Below are positions 45,188-54,882 of a DNA stretch of 64,000 bases, one piece after another. Each line of letters begins with the position of its first letter. Within the stretch, counting starts at the first letter, position 1. Source of the stretch: Clostridium grantii DSM 8605 (lineage in GTDB: Bacteria; Bacillota; Clostridia; Clostridiales; Clostridiaceae); assembly GCF_900129965.1 (NCBI RefSeq), contig NZ_FQXM01000009.1, forward strand, positions 62,001 to 126,000. The letters run 5' to 3'. The notes below the pieces were generated by a model. The model did not search any database. It was not told the origin of the DNA and saw only the letters and a program-made list of their open reading frames with translations. The translations under genes were made by a program, and so were the position numbers.

Positions 45188-46552
45188 ATGAAGTTTAAAG
45201 ATGATTTTACATGGGGTGTGGCGGCTGCATCTTATCAAATAGAAGGTGCTGCTTATGAAGATGGAAAAGGATTATCTATATGGGATATGTTCTGTAAAAC
45301 ACAGGGAAATGTATGGGAAAAGAATACGGGCGATATGGCTTGTGATCATTATCATAAATTTAAAGAAGATATAGCTATTATGAAAGAACTTGGAGTAAAA
45401 GCTTACAGATTGTCATTAAGTTGGCCTAGAATTATGCCAAAAGGAATTGGTGAGGTAAATGAAAAAGGCATAGAATTTTATAATGAATTGATTGACGAAT
45501 TGATTGCCAACGATATTGAACCTTATGTAACAATTTTTCATTGGGATTACCCTTATGAGCTTTATAAAAAAGGACATTGGTTGAATACTGATTCCTCAGC
45601 TTGGTTTGAAGAGTATACTAAAGTAGCAGTAGATAGATTTTCTGATAGAGTTAAAAATTGGTTTACTTTAAATGAACCACAATGTTTTATTGGATTGGGT
45701 TATGGACAAGGAGAACACGCGCCAGGGTTGAAATTAAGTGAATATGATTTGATTTTAATGGCTCATAATACATTGCTTGCCCATGGTAAGGCAGTGAAAA
45801 TAATAAGAGAAAACAGTAAATTGCCGGCTAAAATTGGTTATGCACCAGTGGGTGTAGTAGCAATTCCAAATTCAGATAGAGAAGAAGATGTAAAAGCGGC
45901 AGAAATAGCAATGTTTCATATGGATGAACATACACCAGTGGGGAGTATTTTTTGGTCCAACTCATTATGGAATGATCCTGTATTCTTGGGAAAATATCCA
46001 GACGAAATTATTAGAAGATATAAAGCTTATCTTCCAGATACTCTTGAGGAAGATTTAAAAATAATTAGTGAGGAGTTGGATTATTTCGGATGCAATATTT
46101 ATAATGGTAGGGAAGTGGAAATGAAAAATTCAGTACCTGTCCCCGCAAAACGTCCATATGGATATACTATAACAGCTTTCGAATGGCCAATAACACCAAA
46201 ATCATTGTACTGGGGACCGAGATTTTTTTATGAAAGATATAAGAAACCAGTTATGATAACTGAGAACGGATTATCTTCAAGAGATGTAATAAGTTTAGAT
46301 GGAAAAGTTCATGATGCAAATAGAATTGATTTTCTTAATAGATATTTATTGGAACTTAGAAAAGTATCAAAGGAAATACCAGTAGAAGCTTATTTCCAAT
46401 GGTCAATAATGGATAATTTTGAGTGGGCTCATGGATATAAACATAGATTTGGTTTAGTATATGTGGATTATGCTACTCAAGAGAGAACGATTAAAGATTC
46501 AGCATATTGGTATAAAACAGTTATTGAAAGTAATGGAGAAAATTTAGATTAA
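45188..46552 (+). CDS. bglA: Family 1 glycoside hydrolase, beta-glucosidase
   Basis: 454 residues, full GH1 length. N-terminal DDFTWGVAAASYQIEGA; acid/base Glu163 in LNEPQ; nucleophile Glu359 in TENGL; substrate-binding WSIMDNFEWAHGY near the end. No phosphate-binding signature of 6-phospho enzymes is obvious, so it probably hydrolyses unphosphorylated cello-oligosaccharides or other beta-glucosides in the cytoplasm. GAAAGGAG lies before the ATG. A GTACCTGTCCCC repeat (46133-46144) encodes VPVP around residue 317. Confidence 0.92.
   Translation: MKFKDDFTWGVAAASYQIEGAAYEDGKGLSIWDMFCKTQGNVWEKNTGDMACDHYHKFKEDIAIMKELGVKAYRLSLSWPRIMPKGIGEVNEKGIEFYNELIDELIANDIEPYVTIFHWDYPYELYKKGHWLNTDSSAWFEEYTKVAVDRFSDRVKNWFTLNEPQCFIGLGYGQGEHAPGLKLSEYDLILMAHNTLLAHGKAVKIIRENSKLPAKIGYAPVGVVAIPNSDREEDVKAAEIAMFHMDEHTPVGSIFWSNSLWNDPVFLGKYPDEIIRRYKAYLPDTLEEDLKIISEELDYFGCNIYNGREVEMKNSVPVPAKRPYGYTITAFEWPITPKSLYWGPRFFYERYKKPVMITENGLSSRDVISLDGKVHDANRIDFLNRYLLELRKVSKEIPVEAYFQWSIMDNFEWAHGYKHRFGLVYVDYATQERTIKDSAYWYKTVIESNGENLD
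46133..46144 (-). repeat. GGGGACAGGTAC repeat inside bglA
   Basis: The minus strand reads the full 12-base core. In the gene it is read as Val-Pro-Val-Pro. Confidence 0.75.
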
Positions 46553-46585
46553 GATGTTAATTAGATTTTAATGATTATACAATTC

Positions 46586-46624
46586 AAAAAAGTTGCGTAC
46601 TAAACATACTGCAACTTTTTTTCA
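46586..46624 (+). terminator. Rho-independent terminator of the GH1 gene
   Basis: AAAAAAGTTGC...GCAACTTTTTTT stem about 34 bases after the stop. Confidence 0.88.
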
Positions 46625-46840
46625 ATTCTTAAAACTAAGGATTACGAGGAATTTGTTATTTGATGGGCATGGTGATTAATTTGAAGTTATTGGAGTTATT
46701 GGAATTAAATTAACTGTGATAGATAATGGGTCTATTTAGATGATAGTTTACAATAAAAGCGAATTATAAGAACAATTTGGCTTTACAAGTATAGGAAAAT
46801 CAAGTATACTAAGGACAGTAAATAATATAAAGATTATAGT

Positions 46841-46941
46841 AGCTAGGGGTGTCTTGTTTTGACTGAGAAATAAATCAATGTGAATTGAGTTATTACCCTC
46901 ATTACCTGATCTGGGTTATACCAGCGTAGGAAAGCAGAAAA
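46841..46941 (+). promoter_or_regulatory. TPP riboswitch
   Basis: Conserved thiamine pyrophosphate aptamer elements appear in order: TAGGGGTG (46844), GACTGAGA (46861), TACCCTC (46893), ACCTGATCTGGGTTATACCAGCGTAGG in parts from 46903. It is followed by a perfect hairpin AGAAAATATT/AATATTTTCT (46936-46955) and the thiT ribosome site at 46980. Probably controls translation or transcription of thiT. Confidence 0.93.
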
Positions 46942-46994
46942 TATTAATATTTTCTAACAAGAAACTTCTCGCGCAATAAGGGAGGTATTTTTTT

Positions 46995-47636
46995 ATGTTT
47001 TTAAGCGCATCTATAGGAGAAAATTTAACAGAAATCTTTTCTTATCCAACGACCTACATAACATTGTTAGGAGTGTTGATTCTTTTAATTGGGTTGAATA
47101 AGATGAAAAAAATTCAATTTACAACCAAAATGTTGACATTTATGGGACTTGCGATTGCATTAACAGCAGTTTTAAAAATGTTCAAGGTTTACCAAGCACC
47201 ATTTGGAGGAAGTGTAACTTTTGGAAGTATGATTCCTATTCTTTTGGTGGGATATTTTTATGGAACAGAGGTTGGACTACTTACAGGATTTGTTTATGGA
47301 ATTGTAGATTTAATTTTAGGTCCTTATATTTTGCATCCTGTACAAGTATTATTTGACTATCCACTTCCATTTATGATGTTAGGACTTATTGGATTATTTA
47401 AAGGAAGAGATAAAAAATTTGTATTTTTAGGAACCTTGGTAGCAGTCTCAGCTAGATTTATGTGTCATTACTTTGCAGGAGTGGTTTTCTGGGGAAGTTA
47501 TGCACCGGAGGGAATGTCACCTTATTTATATTCCTTACTATATAATGGATCATATCTAGTATTTGATTCAATAATAGTAATAGTTATTTTAGCTATATTA
47601 CCATTAGATAAATTGAAAAAAATTATTACTGAATAA
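46995..47636 (+). CDS. thiT: Energy-coupled thiamine transporter S component ThiT
   Basis: 213 residues with six hydrophobic helices. The conserved region GMIPILLVGYFYGTEVGLLTGFVYGIVDLILGP and the thiamine-binding HPVQVLFDYPLPF and W in FWGSYAPEGMSPYLYSLLYNGSY fit ThiT. It uses a shared ECF module encoded elsewhere. The TPP riboswitch directly upstream confirms the substrate. GGGAGG lies 9 bases before the ATG. Confidence 0.92.
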   Translation: MFLSASIGENLTEIFSYPTTYITLLGVLILLIGLNKMKKIQFTTKMLTFMGLAIALTAVLKMFKVYQAPFGGSVTFGSMIPILLVGYFYGTEVGLLTGFVYGIVDLILGPYILHPVQVLFDYPLPFMMLGLIGLFKGRDKKFVFLGTLVAVSARFMCHYFAGVVFWGSYAPEGMSPYLYSLLYNGSYLVFDSIIVIVILAILPLDKLKKIITE

Positions 47637-47653
47637 ATTTTTTTGAATAAATG

Positions 47654-47687
47654 AAAAAAACACTATATTAATGTATAGTGTTTTTTT
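47654..47687 (+). terminator. Rho-independent terminator of thiT
   Basis: AAAAAAACACTATA...TATAGTGTTTTTTT stem and T run. Confidence 0.9.
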
Positions 47688-48038
47688 CATGGTAATATTA
47701 AGCTAGTTTTTATTTATACATTTTTGTAGAAGTATTCTAAGAGTTTTCATATAGGTAAATCAGATGTGTTTATTATCATGTTAAAATAATATATATGATC
47801 CATAAAGTGTGTAGATCTTAAGTATATAAGGTGAGAAAATAAAAGTAGCTATGAAACTATGAATCTAGCTTAAATGTTGATATTTCATTTATTGAAACTT
47901 ATTGAATATATTAAGGAGAAAAATATAAGTCATCTAACAATAAAAATGTTAGATATGTAACTATTTGTGATATAATTTAAATAAGATTAGTTAAATATAT
48001 AAGAGTACACAAAATTGTTTAAATGGGAGAAGTACACA
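47688..48038. other. Intergenic region before the 7TM-DISM gene
   Basis: 351 AT-rich bases. A small hairpin ATCTAACA/TGTTAGAT (47932-47954) lies about 85 bases before the start, followed by a TATAAT-like -10 (near 47972). No gene seen. Confidence 0.5.
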
Positions 48039-49898
48039 ATGAATACATTAAGTGGATTAATAAAGAGACATAAGTTAAAAATTTCATTGACGGCTGTATT
48101 AATTGTTTTTTTGGTATTTATATTAGCTGCCTATCCTATAAAAAGTAAAACCCGCCTAACAGTAGTTAATGGCAACATAGACCTTAGTTCTTTTGATTTT
48201 AAAAACAATGTTAAACTCAATGGACAATGGAAATTATATCCTTACAAGTTGCTTAGTTATGAGGAAATCATTAATATAGATGATTATGAAGGTATTAATA
48301 TAAAAGTTCCTTCTTTATGGACAGGCGTGGAATATGGGTCTTCTATTATGGAGGGAAGAGCATTTGGAACGTATGTATTAAAGGTTCAGCTTCCAGAAGG
48401 AAACAAGGACCTGTCCCTGGAAATTAGGGATATTTGTTCGGCGTACAAACTATATATAGATGATGATTTAATGATTGAAAATGGCAAAGTCACCACATCA
48501 AAAGAAGAATTCATAGCATCATATAAGCCTAATTTAATAAATTTCTATACAAATGAAACTGAAATTAATATTATAATCCAAGTAGCTAATTTTTCTCAAC
48601 TCGATGGAGGAATTTGGGATTCTATTTATATAGGGACAAGTTATAATATAATTAATAAAGCTTTAAAAGATCATATTTTAGATTATTTTATAATAGGTGG
48701 ACTTGTTTTGATGGGTATTTATCACTTGGTATATTTTATTTTTAAGAATCAATGGAAAGAATATTTGTTTTTTTCTTTGTTCGCAATTACAATTGCTTTG
48801 CGTAATATTGTAACAAGAAGTAGGAGTATTTATTTGATATTTCCTAATATAAAGTGGATTTTTGTAACTAAATTAGAGTATTTAACTATATATTTAGCTT
48901 TCTTATTTTGTAATATGTACGTATATCATATTTATAAAGAAGTTTATAATAGGCGGATTTATAAAGTTATTAAAATATTATTTATTTTAGCTATATTATT
49001 GCACCTTTTTCTGCCAACAAGTATAACACAAAAATATTTGAATGTTTTCTTGATAATGTCAGCCCTCTTATGTCTATATATATTAAATGTATTATTTAAG
49101 ACTTATAAAAATCAAAAGGAAGGTGCTTTTACTTTTATAGTAGGCATGTTCATTATTTTCTTATGTTTTATAAATGATGCTTTAGTAACTATTGAAGTTT
49201 TAGAAACATCTTTTTTAGTGCCAATAGGAGTATTTATTTTTATCGTTATACAATCAATTGCTACTGGAAGATTGTTTACAAATGCATTTAAAAATCTTGA
49301 AATTTATGCTAATGAAAATAGAAAAATGTATGTAGAAATTAAAAATTTAAATGAAACTCTTGAGTTAAAAGTAAAAGAAAGAACTAATGAGCTGAAGAAT
49401 AAAAATATGGAATTAAAAGAATTGGCTTGTATAGATAGTCTTACAGGAATTTTAAATCATAGAAATATTGTGAATTATCTACAAACGAGTATAGATAATA
49501 TAGATGAATATAAATTTTTATCGGTATCAATGATGGATATAGATTATTTTAAAAGAATTAACGATAGTTATGGACATCAAATGGGGGACAGGGTATTAGA
49601 AAAAATTGTAGAACTAATCAAAAATACTTTAAATAAAAAAGGTATAGTTGGTAGATATGGAGGAGAAGAATTTTTAATAGTGATGCCAAGATTAGGTATT
49701 TATGAAGCTTTTAAATTAATAGAAAAGATAAGAGTTAACGTAGAAAATTTGAAAATAGAAGGTATAAAAGATAAAGTAACAATAAGTGCTGGCATATGTG
49801 AGTGCACTGTAAATTCAAATGTTTCCGATATAATAGATAGATGTGATGAGCTTTTATATAAAGCAAAAGATTTAGGAAGAAATAGAACTGAATTCTGA
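48039..49898 (+). CDS. 7TM-DISM sensor diguanylate cyclase
   Basis: 619 residues from ATG 48039 (GGGAGA 9 bases upstream); a TTG at 48015 is a weaker alternative. One N-terminal helix is followed by an extracytoplasmic 7TMR-DISM beta domain (about 45-215, SLWTGVEYG, RAFGTYVLKVQLPEG), seven helices (about 215-410), a coiled coil, and a GGDEF domain with MDIDYFKRINDSYGHQMGDRVLE and active site RYGGEEF. It should make cyclic di-GMP in response to an outside ligand, often a carbohydrate in this class. A GGGGACAGG core lies in the GDR codons, but that position is conserved in GGDEF proteins anyway. Confidence 0.9.
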   Translation: MNTLSGLIKRHKLKISLTAVLIVFLVFILAAYPIKSKTRLTVVNGNIDLSSFDFKNNVKLNGQWKLYPYKLLSYEEIINIDDYEGINIKVPSLWTGVEYGSSIMEGRAFGTYVLKVQLPEGNKDLSLEIRDICSAYKLYIDDDLMIENGKVTTSKEEFIASYKPNLINFYTNETEINIIIQVANFSQLDGGIWDSIYIGTSYNIINKALKDHILDYFIIGGLVLMGIYHLVYFIFKNQWKEYLFFSLFAITIALRNIVTRSRSIYLIFPNIKWIFVTKLEYLTIYLAFLFCNMYVYHIYKEVYNRRIYKVIKILFILAILLHLFLPTSITQKYLNVFLIMSALLCLYILNVLFKTYKNQKEGAFTFIVGMFIIFLCFINDALVTIEVLETSFLVPIGVFIFIVIQSIATGRLFTNAFKNLEIYANENRKMYVEIKNLNETLELKVKERTNELKNKNMELKELACIDSLTGILNHRNIVNYLQTSIDNIDEYKFLSVSMMDIDYFKRINDSYGHQMGDRVLEKIVELIKNTLNKKGIVGRYGGEEFLIVMPRLGIYEAFKLIEKIRVNVENLKIEGIKDKVTISAGICECTVNSNVSDIIDRCDELLYKAKDLGRNRTEF

Positions 49899-49960
49899 TA
49901 AGGTAATTTGGAAAATCATAAAACGCAGCAAAAGCAAAGGAATATAAAAAGACTGTTAAA

Positions 49961-49999
49961 AAGGAACAAGGTAGAGAGCATTCTACCTTGTTCCTTTTA
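49961..49999. terminator. Bidirectional terminator between 7TM-DISM and adhE
   Basis: AAGGAACAAGGTAGA GAGCA TTCTACCTTGTTCCTTTTA: a perfect long stem between converging genes. Confidence 0.93.
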
Positions 50000-50031
50000 T
50001 TGGGTTTTATTAATTTATTGAAAGTATATAA

Positions 50032-52671
50032 TTAGTTAGCTTTTTTGTTTGAAACTTTTTTAGTTTCTTTTTTTTCTTCTTTTACTTCTGAACCGTTAAA
50101 AGCATTGATATAAAGTTCTTTTATTTCACTAATTAATGGGTATCTAGGGTTAGCTCCAGTACATTGATCATCAAATGCATTTTCGCATAATTCATCTAAA
50201 GTTGCATAGAATTTTTCTTCAGATACACCGAAAGCTTTTATAGATTTAGGAATTCCTACTTTTGCTTTTAATTCATCTATAGCTTTTATCAATAGTTCAA
50301 CTTTTTCATCATCATTACTTCCACCAAGATTTAAGTAATCTGCAATTTTAGCATATCTCCATTTTGCATTTGGATATTTGTATTGAGCAAAAGCAGCTTG
50401 TTTTCTTGGGTTTTCTACAGCATTGAACTTGATTACTTCGTTAATTAATAAAGCATTTGCTACACCGTGTGGTACATGGTGTTCAGCGCCTAATTTGTGT
50501 GCCATTGAGTGGCAAACTCCTAAGAAGGCATTTGCAAAAGCCATACCAGCCATTGTTGAAGCATGAGCCATTTTTTCTCTAGCTTTTACATCAGTTGTTC
50601 CATTATTATATGCATCTGGAAGATATTTAAATATCAATCTAATAGCTTCTAGTGCAAGACCATTTGTATATTCAGAAGCTAATACAGAAACATAAGCTTC
50701 GATTGCATGTGTAAGAGCATCTATACCTGAAGCAGAAGTTAATCCTCTTGGCATATTCATCATAAGCTCTGCATCAACAATAGCCATATCTGGAGTTAAT
50801 TCATAATCAGCAAGAGGGTATTTAGCACCAGTTTTTTCATCTGTAATTACAGCGAAAGGTGTAACCTCTGAACCTGTCCCTGCTGAAGTAGGGATAGCAA
50901 CCATCATTGCTTTATCTCCAAGATGAGGGAATTTATATACTCTTTTTCTAATATCCATAAATCTCATAGCTAAATCTTCAAAATGAACTTCAGGGTGTTC
51001 ATACATAACCCACATGATTTTAGCAGCATCCATTGGAGAACCGCCACCTAAAGCAATTATTGTATCAGGTTGGAAACTTGTCATTTCAGCAGCACCTTTT
51101 TTAGCAGTTGCTAAAGTAGGATCAGGTTGAACATCAAAGAAAACCTTACAATCAATTTCATTTTCTTCAAGAACTTTAACTACTGAATCAACATATCCTA
51201 AATCATATAAAACTTTGTCTGTAACAATGAATGCTTTTTTCTTACCTAAATCTTTTAATTCTTTAAGAGCTATAGGTAGGCAACCAAATTTAAAATAAAC
51301 TTTTTCAGGAACTCTAAACCAAAGCATATTTTCTCTCCTCTCAGCAACACTTTTAATGTTTAATAGATGTTTTACTCCTACATTTTCAGATATAGAGTTT
51401 CCACCCCATGAACCACAACCAAGTGTTAATGATGGAGCAAGTTTGAAGTTATATATATCGCCGATAGCACCTTGAGCAGATGGCATATTAATTATTGTTC
51501 TACCAGTTTTCATTTTAGCACCAAATTTTTCAACTCTATCTCTGCATTTTACTTGATCAGTATATAATACTGAAGTATGGCCAAATCCACCAAGTTCAAC
51601 AAGTCTAGCAGCTTTTGTTAATGCTTCATCAAAGCTCTTAACTTTATACATAGCTAATACTGGAGATAATTTTTCATGAGAAAATTCTTCTTCTAATTCT
51701 ACAGATTCAACTTCTCCGATTAATACTTTAGCAAATTCAGGTACTTCTATACCAGCTAATTTAGCTATTTGGTAAGCAGATTGACCAACAATTTTAGCAT
51801 TCAATCCACCATTGATAATAATAGTTTTTCTAACTTTTTCAATTTCATCACCTTTTAGTATATAAGCGCCTCTGTCAGCAAATTCTTTTTTAACTTCTTC
51901 ATAAACTGAATCCATTACTACTATAGATTGTTCTGATGCACAAATTACACCATTGTCAAAAGTTTTTGAAAGAAGTATTGAGTTAACAGCCATTTTAATG
52001 TGAGCAAATTCGTCTATGATTGCAGGCGTATTACCAGCACCAACACCGATTGCAGGTTTACCAGATGAATAAGCAGCTTTAACCATTCCAGGACCACCAG
52101 TTGCAAGTGTTATATCACAATTTTTCATAACAGCACTTGAAAGTTCAACAGATGGTTCATCTATCCAGCCAATAATATTTTTAGGAGCACCAGCTTCTAT
52201 AGCAGCATCTAAAATAATTTTTGCAGCAGCTATAGTAGAATTCTTAGCTCTTGGATGAGGTGAGAAGATAATACCGTTTCTAGTTTTTAATGATATTAAA
52301 GCTTTGAATATAGCAGTAGAAGTAGGATTTGTAGTTGGTACTATAGCAGCAACTACTCCGATTGGCTCAGCAACTTTTTCTATTCCGAAGGAAGCGTCTC
52401 TTTCGATAACTCCACATGTTTTTTCATCTTTATATTGATTATAAATATACTCAGAAGCAAAATGATTTTTTATAACCTTGTCTTCAACAATACCCATACC
52501 TGTTTCTTCAACAGCCATTTTTGCAAGTCTAATTCTTGCATCATTAGCAGCCATTGCAGCTTGTCTGAAAATTTTATCTACTTGTTCTTGTGAAAAAGTA
52601 GAGAATTCTTTTTGTGCTGCTTTAACCTCAGCAATTTTTAATAATAGTTCATCCATATTTGTAACTTTCAT
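50032..52671 (-). CDS. adhE: Bifunctional acetaldehyde-CoA/alcohol dehydrogenase
   Basis: 879 residues. An N-terminal CoA-acylating aldehyde dehydrogenase (about 1-440) has the catalytic Cys in NGVICASEQS. It is joined to an iron-dependent alcohol dehydrogenase (about 450-865) with GGGSPMDAAK, TSAGTGSEVT and the iron-binding His residues of GVCHSMAHKLGAEHHVPHG. It reduces acetyl-CoA to ethanol and regenerates NAD+ from NADH. A Lys/Glu-rich tail of about 18 residues ends the protein. GGAGTGG precedes the ATG. A perfect Rex box lies 165-182 bases upstream, so NADH/NAD+ control is expected. Confidence 0.95.
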   Translation of the reverse strand: MKVTNMDELLLKIAEVKAAQKEFSTFSQEQVDKIFRQAAMAANDARIRLAKMAVEETGMGIVEDKVIKNHFASEYIYNQYKDEKTCGVIERDASFGIEKVAEPIGVVAAIVPTTNPTSTAIFKALISLKTRNGIIFSPHPRAKNSTIAAAKIILDAAIEAGAPKNIIGWIDEPSVELSSAVMKNCDITLATGGPGMVKAAYSSGKPAIGVGAGNTPAIIDEFAHIKMAVNSILLSKTFDNGVICASEQSIVVMDSVYEEVKKEFADRGAYILKGDEIEKVRKTIIINGGLNAKIVGQSAYQIAKLAGIEVPEFAKVLIGEVESVELEEEFSHEKLSPVLAMYKVKSFDEALTKAARLVELGGFGHTSVLYTDQVKCRDRVEKFGAKMKTGRTIINMPSAQGAIGDIYNFKLAPSLTLGCGSWGGNSISENVGVKHLLNIKSVAERRENMLWFRVPEKVYFKFGCLPIALKELKDLGKKKAFIVTDKVLYDLGYVDSVVKVLEENEIDCKVFFDVQPDPTLATAKKGAAEMTSFQPDTIIALGGGSPMDAAKIMWVMYEHPEVHFEDLAMRFMDIRKRVYKFPHLGDKAMMVAIPTSAGTGSEVTPFAVITDEKTGAKYPLADYELTPDMAIVDAELMMNMPRGLTSASGIDALTHAIEAYVSVLASEYTNGLALEAIRLIFKYLPDAYNNGTTDVKAREKMAHASTMAGMAFANAFLGVCHSMAHKLGAEHHVPHGVANALLINEVIKFNAVENPRKQAAFAQYKYPNAKWRYAKIADYLNLGGSNDDEKVELLIKAIDELKAKVGIPKSIKAFGVSEEKFYATLDELCENAFDDQCTGANPRYPLISEIKELYINAFNGSEVKEEKKETKKVSNKKAN

Positions 52672-52835
52672 AAAACCACTCCTCAGATATTATTTTTATT
52701 ATCTTAATTTACTTAATTTACTTAAAGCATACTACTAGTTTTTGTTTTAAAATATTAAATCATACTAACATTTTTGATTCAGTATTGTTTATTGTAATAT
52801 TTAGTACTGATTTACTATTGAAATTTAGTTAAAGT

Positions 52836-52853
52836 TTGTTAACCATTTAACAA
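52836..52853. promoter_or_regulatory. Rex operator upstream of adhE
   Basis: TTGTTAACCATTTAACAA matches the Rex consensus TTGTTAANNNNTTAACAA at every fixed position. Rex represses fermentation genes until NADH rises; adhE is a classic target. Confidence 0.9.
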
Positions 52854-53178
52854 TTTAATTATATGACATCGTTAAAATTTTGTCAATACTATTTCTCAAA
52901 AAAAGAGGCATATAGATTTAGCTTTTTTTATGTAAAAAATTAAATATTTGCGTAAAATCATTGTAAACGTTGTTAGATAGCTTAATGATTTTGTAATAAT
53001 AAGGATTAAATGTAAAATTATAAATCAAATAAGATGTTATATATTATCCTAAAAATATTTAGTCTAGCTTAAGTAAAGGATTAAAAAAGGAGTAAAATCA
53101 AAAAAAATGTAAATGTTTACTCAGATATAGTTAAAAAATTAACAAAGAAATGATTGACTGATGTGGGGGACTGATGTG

Positions 53179-53190
53179 GGGGACAGGTAC
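53179..53190 (+). repeat. GGGGACAGGTAC repeat, intergenic
   Basis: Full 12-base core, preceded by a 13-base tandem duplication (CTGATGTGGGGGA repeated, 53158-53183). Confidence 0.85.
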
Positions 53191-53217
53191 TATTAGAGTA
53201 TTATATACATAAAGATG

Positions 53218-53256
53218 AACAAAGCAAGTATGGGGACAGGTAATACTTACTTTGTT
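53218..53256. repeat. Hairpin with GGGGACAGGTA in the loop
   Basis: Arms AACAAAGCAAGTAT (53218-53231) and ATACTTACTTTGTT (53243-53256), one mismatch, enclose GGGGACAGGTA. TTTTAT follows, so it may also act as a terminator. Confidence 0.85.
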
Positions 53257-53586
53257 TTATTTATTTTGTAAATAACAGTGTATTAATTAATATGGTATAA
53301 TACAAAAGAAAAGTAAAATCAAAATGTAAAAGAAAAGAGTTTTACATAAAATAATTATTAAATAATCATTAAAATAATGAAATACAATGAAGTTATAGTT
53401 ATTTGAAATTTGAAATGTAGTAATATTATTAAAGATATAGTGGTTTAAATATTCAAATAACATTCGTATATTTTGTAAACTTGTTTTTTTAGCTATAAAG
53501 ATTTAAGAAGTTATTTATTTATATTGAGAAGTATAAGTAACTCTTAGCATAAATAAACAAATATAAAAAGAAAGTGAGTTGAGCAA
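53257..53586. other. AT-rich spacer upstream of prsW
   Basis: 330 bases without a gene. The whole 52672-53586 gap holds the Rex box, two GGGGACAGG copies and the prsW promoter region; nothing else is recognised. Confidence 0.5.
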
Positions 53587-54282
53587 ATGTATTTACAATT
53601 ATTCGTAATTGCGGTCCTTCCAGGGATTGCTTTGGCGTTAGCAGCATATTTAACTGATAGGTTTGATAGGGAACCACTTAGTTTGTTAGGAAAAGTGTTT
53701 TTGTTTGGAGCATTATCAGTAATACCAACAGCTTTAGTTGAAGGAATTTTATCTAGATTTAATATATTTATTGGAGTAATTGGAATTGCTTATACTGCTT
53801 TTATTGTAGCTGGATTTACAGAAGAGCTAATAAAAAGATTTGTTGTTATGAAATTTGCATTTAAGAATCCGGCATTTAATGAGAAATTAGATGGAATAAT
53901 TTATGCTGTATTTGCATCATTAGGATTTGCAACAGCCGAAAATATTATATATGTAGTATTCAGATTTGCAACAAATCCCTATGTGGGTTTATCAAGAGGA
54001 ATTTTTTCAGTGCCAGCTCATATGCTTTTTGCAGTTACAATGGGATATTACCTGTCCCTATCTAAATTTTGCATTTATCCAAAATTGAGTAGGGTATATT
54101 ACAGAAAAGCGTTAACAGTACCTTTGGTTCTTCATGGTATTTTTGATTTTATTCTAATGTATGGCAATGGATTTGTATTTTTGGTGTTTTTTCCATTTAT
54201 AATATATTTATGGGTAGCTAATTTAAGAAAACTTAACATTTATTATAAAGACTCTAAAGAAAGATCATCTAATTTAGATTAA
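53587..54282 (+). CDS. prsW: PrsW-family intramembrane metalloprotease
   Basis: 231 residues with about seven or eight helices. Family motifs: GFTEELIKRFVV (Glu-Glu), DGIIYAVFASLGFATAEN (Glu) and the His in VPAHMLFAVTMGY and PLVLHGIFDF. PrsW cleaves anti-sigma factors in B. subtilis and C. difficile; no sigma/anti-sigma pair is nearby. AAAGTGAG precedes the ATG. CCTGTCCCT at 54051-54059 is a repeat core read as LSL. Confidence 0.87.
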   Translation: MYLQLFVIAVLPGIALALAAYLTDRFDREPLSLLGKVFLFGALSVIPTALVEGILSRFNIFIGVIGIAYTAFIVAGFTEELIKRFVVMKFAFKNPAFNEKLDGIIYAVFASLGFATAENIIYVVFRFATNPYVGLSRGIFSVPAHMLFAVTMGYYLSLSKFCIYPKLSRVYYRKALTVPLVLHGIFDFILMYGNGFVFLVFFPFIIYLWVANLRKLNIYYKDSKERSSNLD

Positions 54283-54322
54283 GACATCTATTTGCGTTTT
54301 ATAATGTGAACCAATATTAAAC

Positions 54323-54381
54323 AAAAAAAGCATGTAAACAAAGATAAGCATAAAGCAAATCTTTATTACATGCTTTTTTAA
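54323..54381 (+). terminator. Terminator of prsW
   Basis: AAAAAAGCATGTAA...TTACATGCTTTTTT with an inner AAAG/CTTT pairing, 40 bases after the stop. Confidence 0.85.
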
Positions 54382-54445
54382 TACTTAGCTGTTGGAGGGG
54401 CATCCAGCAGCTAAAGTAAGGGGTAGTTATAGGAGGCTAAGTATA
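54382..54445. repeat. Large imperfect hairpin with GGGG loop near the RAYT gene
   Basis: TAGCTGTTGGA (54387-54397) pairs with TCCAGCAGCTA (54404-54414) around GGGGCA; the stem can extend to TACTT/AAGTA. ATACTTAGC and GGCTAAGTAT give a competing outer pair. GGTAG and GGAG tetranucleotide-like motifs lie just 3' of the stem. The shape resembles REP units. Confidence 0.6.
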
Positions 54446-54882
54446 TATACTTACTAATAACTTATTAATGTAATGCTTATTTTGGTTATTAAAACATACA
54501 TATAATATTTATAACAAAGTATCAATATTAAGAACATTATATAGTATATATTGCTCTTAATTAAACATGACTAAACTTTAAGCATGTCCACCATAAAAAA
54601 TATATAAACCTAGTTTAGTTATTGGATAGTATAGTAGAAAAGTAATACTATTTTATAATTAATAATAATTCTTTTTTAATAATTTGTCAATGACAAATAA
54701 GAAATAAATTCATTTAATGGCATAAAAATAACTAAAAACAAAAATAGGCAGTTATACTTGGAAAACATCAAGAGATATAGAATATAAAGATAATTTAAAT
54801 GAAAATTGGGCCAAAATCTAAAGAAAGATTAGCGATAAAAATATATATTGAGTTGGTGAGCTAAATAATAGTTTTTCAATTT
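54446..54882. other. AT-rich spacer downstream of the RAYT gene
   Basis: 437 bases with no gene or clear structure apart from scattered AT-rich tracts. Confidence 0.5.

Noticed and set aside
49584..49593. Repeat insertion in the 7TM-DISM GGDEF domain
   Set aside because: The Gly-Asp pair at this site is conserved in GGDEF domains, so no insertion is needed; kept only as a core occurrence.
50872..50884. GGGACAGGT repeat inside adhE
   Set aside because: It encodes the AGTGS motif conserved in iron alcohol dehydrogenases, so the match is best explained by the protein and codon choice.
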